NCBI GenBank assembly: GCA_965220955.1
Contig: CBDCRK010000036.1
Coordinates: forward strand, 186,001-250,000
Length of the DNA stretch: 64,000 nt
Direction of reading: 5' to 3'
DNA from: CBDCRK01 sp965220955
GTDB taxonomy: Bacteria; Desulfobacterota; Binatia; Bin18; CBDCRK01
The notes under the pieces are model-generated. The model saw nothing but the letters and a program-made list of their open reading frames with translations, was not told the origin of the DNA and did not search any database. This document shows positions 62,039 to 64,000 of the stretch, one piece after another; the stretch's first letter is position 1; each line of letters opens with the position of its first letter. The position numbers and the translations under genes are program-made.

Positions 62039-62335
62039 ATGCAAAAGCATATTCGCTCCAGAGTGCTTGCGGTCGGCCGCCCCCTGCGTGTCGAGCTCCA
62101 GCTTGACGGCGAGTGGCTCGAGGCTGAGCGGCAGCACAAAGTGGCTCCCGCCTATCTGCCCGGCTTGGCCAATCTGAGCCTGACGGATGTCCCAGTCCCG
62201 GATTTGCCCAACGACAACGCGGATCTGACCCCAATTCAACCTCGCAAATACCCGCTCGATCTGTACCGGCGGGCATTGGGCCAAGCGGCCAGGAAAAAAA
62301 GCTCGGGGGCGGTCAAAGTCTCGTTTGTGCCGTAA
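62039..62335 (+). CDS. hypothetical protein upstream of the cas locus
   Basis: A 98-residue frame starting MQKHIRSRVLAVGRPLRVEL with a basic C-terminus (YRRALGQAARKKSSGAVKV). I do not recognise it. GC content and codon style rise here compared with the preceding genes and match the cas frame downstream. A shorter frame at 61876-62024 just before it (ending SRRIRKYYGDL) may be a leftover of the same or another gene. Both could be debris of mobile DNA that brought in the CRISPR locus. Confidence 0.4.
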   Translation: MQKHIRSRVLAVGRPLRVELQLDGEWLEAERQHKVAPAYLPGLANLSLTDVPVPDLPNDNADLTPIQPRKYPLDLYRRALGQAARKKSSGAVKVSFVP

Positions 62336-62342
62336 ATAGCGC

Positions 62343-62440
62343 AAAAAGACGAGAGGGGGGGCCGTAGCCCCTCCCTCCGAGTGGTGCAAGTCCTTGCTTG
62401 TTAATCCTGCCTTACAGCTTGCTGATAATTCAGCAAAGAC
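62343..62440 (-). ncRNA. candidate tracrRNA with rho-independent terminator
   Basis: On the minus strand, reading away from cas9, three stems occur in order: TTGCTGA/TCAGCAA (62436-62419), a nexus-like GCAAG-GA-CTTGC (62397-62386) and a strong GC-rich stem (62377-62353) followed by TCGTCTTTTT. Short hairpins before a terminator next to cas9 are what type II-C tracrRNAs look like. No CRISPR repeat is in the window to test the anti-repeat, so this is a structural guess. The terminator itself is well supported. Confidence 0.4.
62353..62377 (-). terminator. rho-independent terminator, minus strand
   Basis: GAGGG..GGC pairs with GCC..CCCTC around a four-base loop and is followed on the minus strand by TTTTT at 62347-62343. 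No minus-strand protein gene ends here, which points to a short RNA upstream. Confidence 0.6.
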
Positions 62441-62532
62441 CCACCCATCCTTGTGTGATACAGTACCTAGCACCAACATGGACAAACCACAACCGCTTGC
62501 CGAACCCATAGCGGTAACGCCGGGAGCGTAAG

Positions 62533-64000
62533 GTGAAATATCGAATCGGATTGGATGTCGGCGCGAATTCTTTGGGTTGGAGTGTCGCAGAGCTTGATGA
62601 GACCGGCATAACGCCAGTCAGGCTAGTGGATGCCGGCGCTCGCATTTTTAGCGACGGACGAAATGTAAAATCGAAGGCGACGCTGAAAGCCGACCGCAGG
62701 GCCGCTCGGTCGGCGCGACGGCGGCGCGACCGCTACAAACAACGGCGCGCCTTCCTGTTGGCTGAATTGACCGAACTGGGCTTGTTTCCCGAAGACCGGG
62801 ACAAAGCAAAACGCGCTTCTTTGCAGAAGAAGGACCCGCTGCAATTACGCTCCGAAGCGCTGGAACAGGAACTTCTTCCCTATCAGATCGGTCGAGCATT
62901 GTTTCACCTGAATCAGCGTCGCGGTTTCAAGAGTAACCGCAAAGACGCCGAATCACGAGACGGCGTGGTGAAACGATCAACGGAAGAGTTGCAGCGAAAG
63001 TTAGAGGAAGCCGGGGCCCCGACCTTGGGCGCTTTTCTGTGGCGGCGGCGCAAAGATCGCCTGCCCACGAGGGCGAGAAGGCATGGCAAGAAAAAAACCG
63101 ATCTGTACGAGTTCTACCCCACTCGTGACCTGCTTGAAAAAGAATTTGACAAGATCTGGAGCGCTCAGAAAGAGTACCATCCCGACCTGTTAACGGAGGC
63201 TTCACGCGAGCGCATCCACAAGGTTATTTTTACTCAGCGTCCGCTCAAGCCTGCCGTACTCGGCAAGTGCAGTTACATGCCGGATAAGGATCGAACCTAT
63301 AAGGCGATGCCCAGCTTTCAACGCTACCGAGTCTATCAGGAAGTCAACAACCTGGAGTGGGCAACCAGCACGGGGAGACAGCGATTGATCGATTGTCCAG
63401 AAGCGCGAGATCGGATCGTAGAAATGCTGGAGCGGCCAACCACGCAAAAAGGCAATGTGACTTTCGGCAATATGAAGAAAGCGCTGATAAAAATGGGCAT
63501 TGCCGAGGGTGATTTCCAGTTCAATCTTGAAACCGAGAAGCGCAAGAGCCTGGACGGCAATCTGACTTCCAATCTGATGCAGCGGGCAGGCTTGGTTGAG
63601 TTGGACTGGCATAACTGGCCGCTGGTCGGCTATGGCCGTCAGTTTCAAGTCATGCAAGCCCAGCTTGCCCTATCGGAGCCACGGCGTAAGCGAGCTTGGC
63701 AAAAGATCGTGCGTGCGAAGATACGCAATCAGGCAGAAGTACTGTCTCACTTTGGTTGCAATAATAAAGTGCGGTGTTGCCTCTTCTCCGGAAAGCGAAT
63801 CGGTATTGCCGATTTGTTCCTCCGTTTGGCAACCCAGGTAAAATCGGGCGATACAAGTAATACCGAAGCCCAAGCCGCCCGCATGTATTGGCAGAGCATG
63901 TTCGGGGATGATTTCCGCCGTGACCGGAGCAGGCCGGGCATCAACGCCGCGCTCAATTACATCTATACCGTCCTGCGGGCCTGTGTTGCCCGCGGGCTGA
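62533..64000 (+). CDS. Cas9 N-terminus fused in frame to Cas1 (partial, runs off the window)
   Basis: One open frame of 489 codons from a GTG to the window edge, with no stop. Residues 1-20 are the Cas9 RuvC-I motif (YRIGLDVGANSLGW, catalytic D8). Residues 51-76 are the arginine-rich bridge helix (DRRAARSARRRRDRYKQRR). HLNQRRGFKSNRK at 125-137 and FNLETEKRKSLDGNLT near 331-345 are type II-C Cas9 REC features. From about 366 the sequence is Cas1: LALSEPRRKRAWQKIVRAKI, KSGDTSNTEAQAARMYW with catalytic Glu445, and INAALNYIYTVLRACVARGL. RuvC-II, HNH, RuvC-III, the PAM-interacting part and the first 90 or so Cas1 residues are absent. About 13 extra residues (near 400-425) lie between Cas1 helices. 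The fusion may be real, a deletion relic, or misassembled. Confidence 0.85.
   Translation, partial: MKYRIGLDVGANSLGWSVAELDETGITPVRLVDAGARIFSDGRNVKSKATLKADRRAARSARRRRDRYKQRRAFLLAELTELGLFPEDRDKAKRASLQKKDPLQLRSEALEQELLPYQIGRALFHLNQRRGFKSNRKDAESRDGVVKRSTEELQRKLEEAGAPTLGAFLWRRRKDRLPTRARRHGKKKTDLYEFYPTRDLLEKEFDKIWSAQKEYHPDLLTEASRERIHKVIFTQRPLKPAVLGKCSYMPDKDRTYKAMPSFQRYRVYQEVNNLEWATSTGRQRLIDCPEARDRIVEMLERPTTQKGNVTFGNMKKALIKMGIAEGDFQFNLETEKRKSLDGNLTSNLMQRAGLVELDWHNWPLVGYGRQFQVMQAQLALSEPRRKRAWQKIVRAKIRNQAEVLSHFGCNNKVRCCLFSGKRIGIADLFLRLATQVKSGDTSNTEAQAARMYWQSMFGDDFRRDRSRPGINAALNYIYTVLRACVARGL

Noticed and set aside
62533..63640. IscB/TnpB-type nuclease instead of Cas9
   Set aside because: The REC-type helical region and the HLNQRRGFKSNRK motif are Cas9 features, and the frame is followed by Cas1, which is not associated with IscB or TnpB.
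61770..64000. A CRISPR repeat-spacer array next to the cas gene
   Set aside because: No evenly spaced direct repeats of 24-40 bases are present before the window edge; an array, if any, must be beyond 64000.

Overview
The window looks like a chromosomal accessory region of an uncultured, catabolically versatile Gram-negative bacterium. The Gram-negative call rests on an RND efflux pump, lipoproteins and four DUF1329 outer-membrane-type proteins. The mix of many Amidohydro_2 hydrolases, LLM-class flavin oxidoreductases, DUF1329 proteins and ring-cleavage enzymes resembles Tectomicrobia/Entotheonella-like or Binatia-like genomes; that assignment is inference and no marker gene in the window settles it. 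I see no rRNA, tRNA or ribosomal protein gene.

Layout. 0-5 kb: a tetR-adaptor-RND permease operon with overlapping genes and a palindromic operator. 5-18 kb: a DUF1329 gene carrying a second copy of the same operator, a TenA-like protein, three Amidohydro_2 hydrolases, an MFS transporter, a GST, a CCG-domain protein, an S9 peptidase and a ThuA-like protein. 18-24 kb: three tandem DUF1329 genes. 24-34 kb: an LLM oxidoreductase with an alpha/beta hydrolase, two paralogous N-acyl-D-amino-acid deacylases with matching promoters, PdxJ, an LRR protein and a Rieske dioxygenase pair. 34-38 kb: a frameshifted metalloprotease and a TPP enzyme. 39-49 kb: a long minus-strand operon (Amidohydro_2, molybdenum hydroxylase L-S-M-G, extradiol dioxygenase, LLM fusion, alpha/beta hydrolase) that looks like an aromatic or alicyclic degradation unit. 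49-61 kb: an HpaB-type monooxygenase with flavin reductase, acyl-CoA dehydrogenase, homogentisate dioxygenase, more hydrolases, and an intact Phd-VapC pair among toxin-antitoxin debris.

The region has had heavy gene turnover. Between intact genes lie fragments of at least three LLM genes, two Amidohydro_2 genes, an amidase, a VOC gene, a HigA antitoxin and a BrnT/BrnA pair. Part of the BrnTA locus is duplicated about 4.9 kb away and supplies the 3' end of an LLM gene.

The most unusual object is at the right edge (62533 to the end). One uninterrupted plus-strand reading frame begins as a Cas9 (RuvC-I, arginine-rich bridge helix, REC part) and continues without a stop into the Cas1 integrase core, lacking HNH, RuvC-II/III, the PAM-interacting region and the Cas1 N-terminal domain. 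Just upstream, on the minus strand, is a hairpin series ending in a rho-independent terminator that could be a tracrRNA. It could be a real Cas9-Cas1 fusion, an in-frame deletion relic or an assembly chimera; the window ends before this can be decided.
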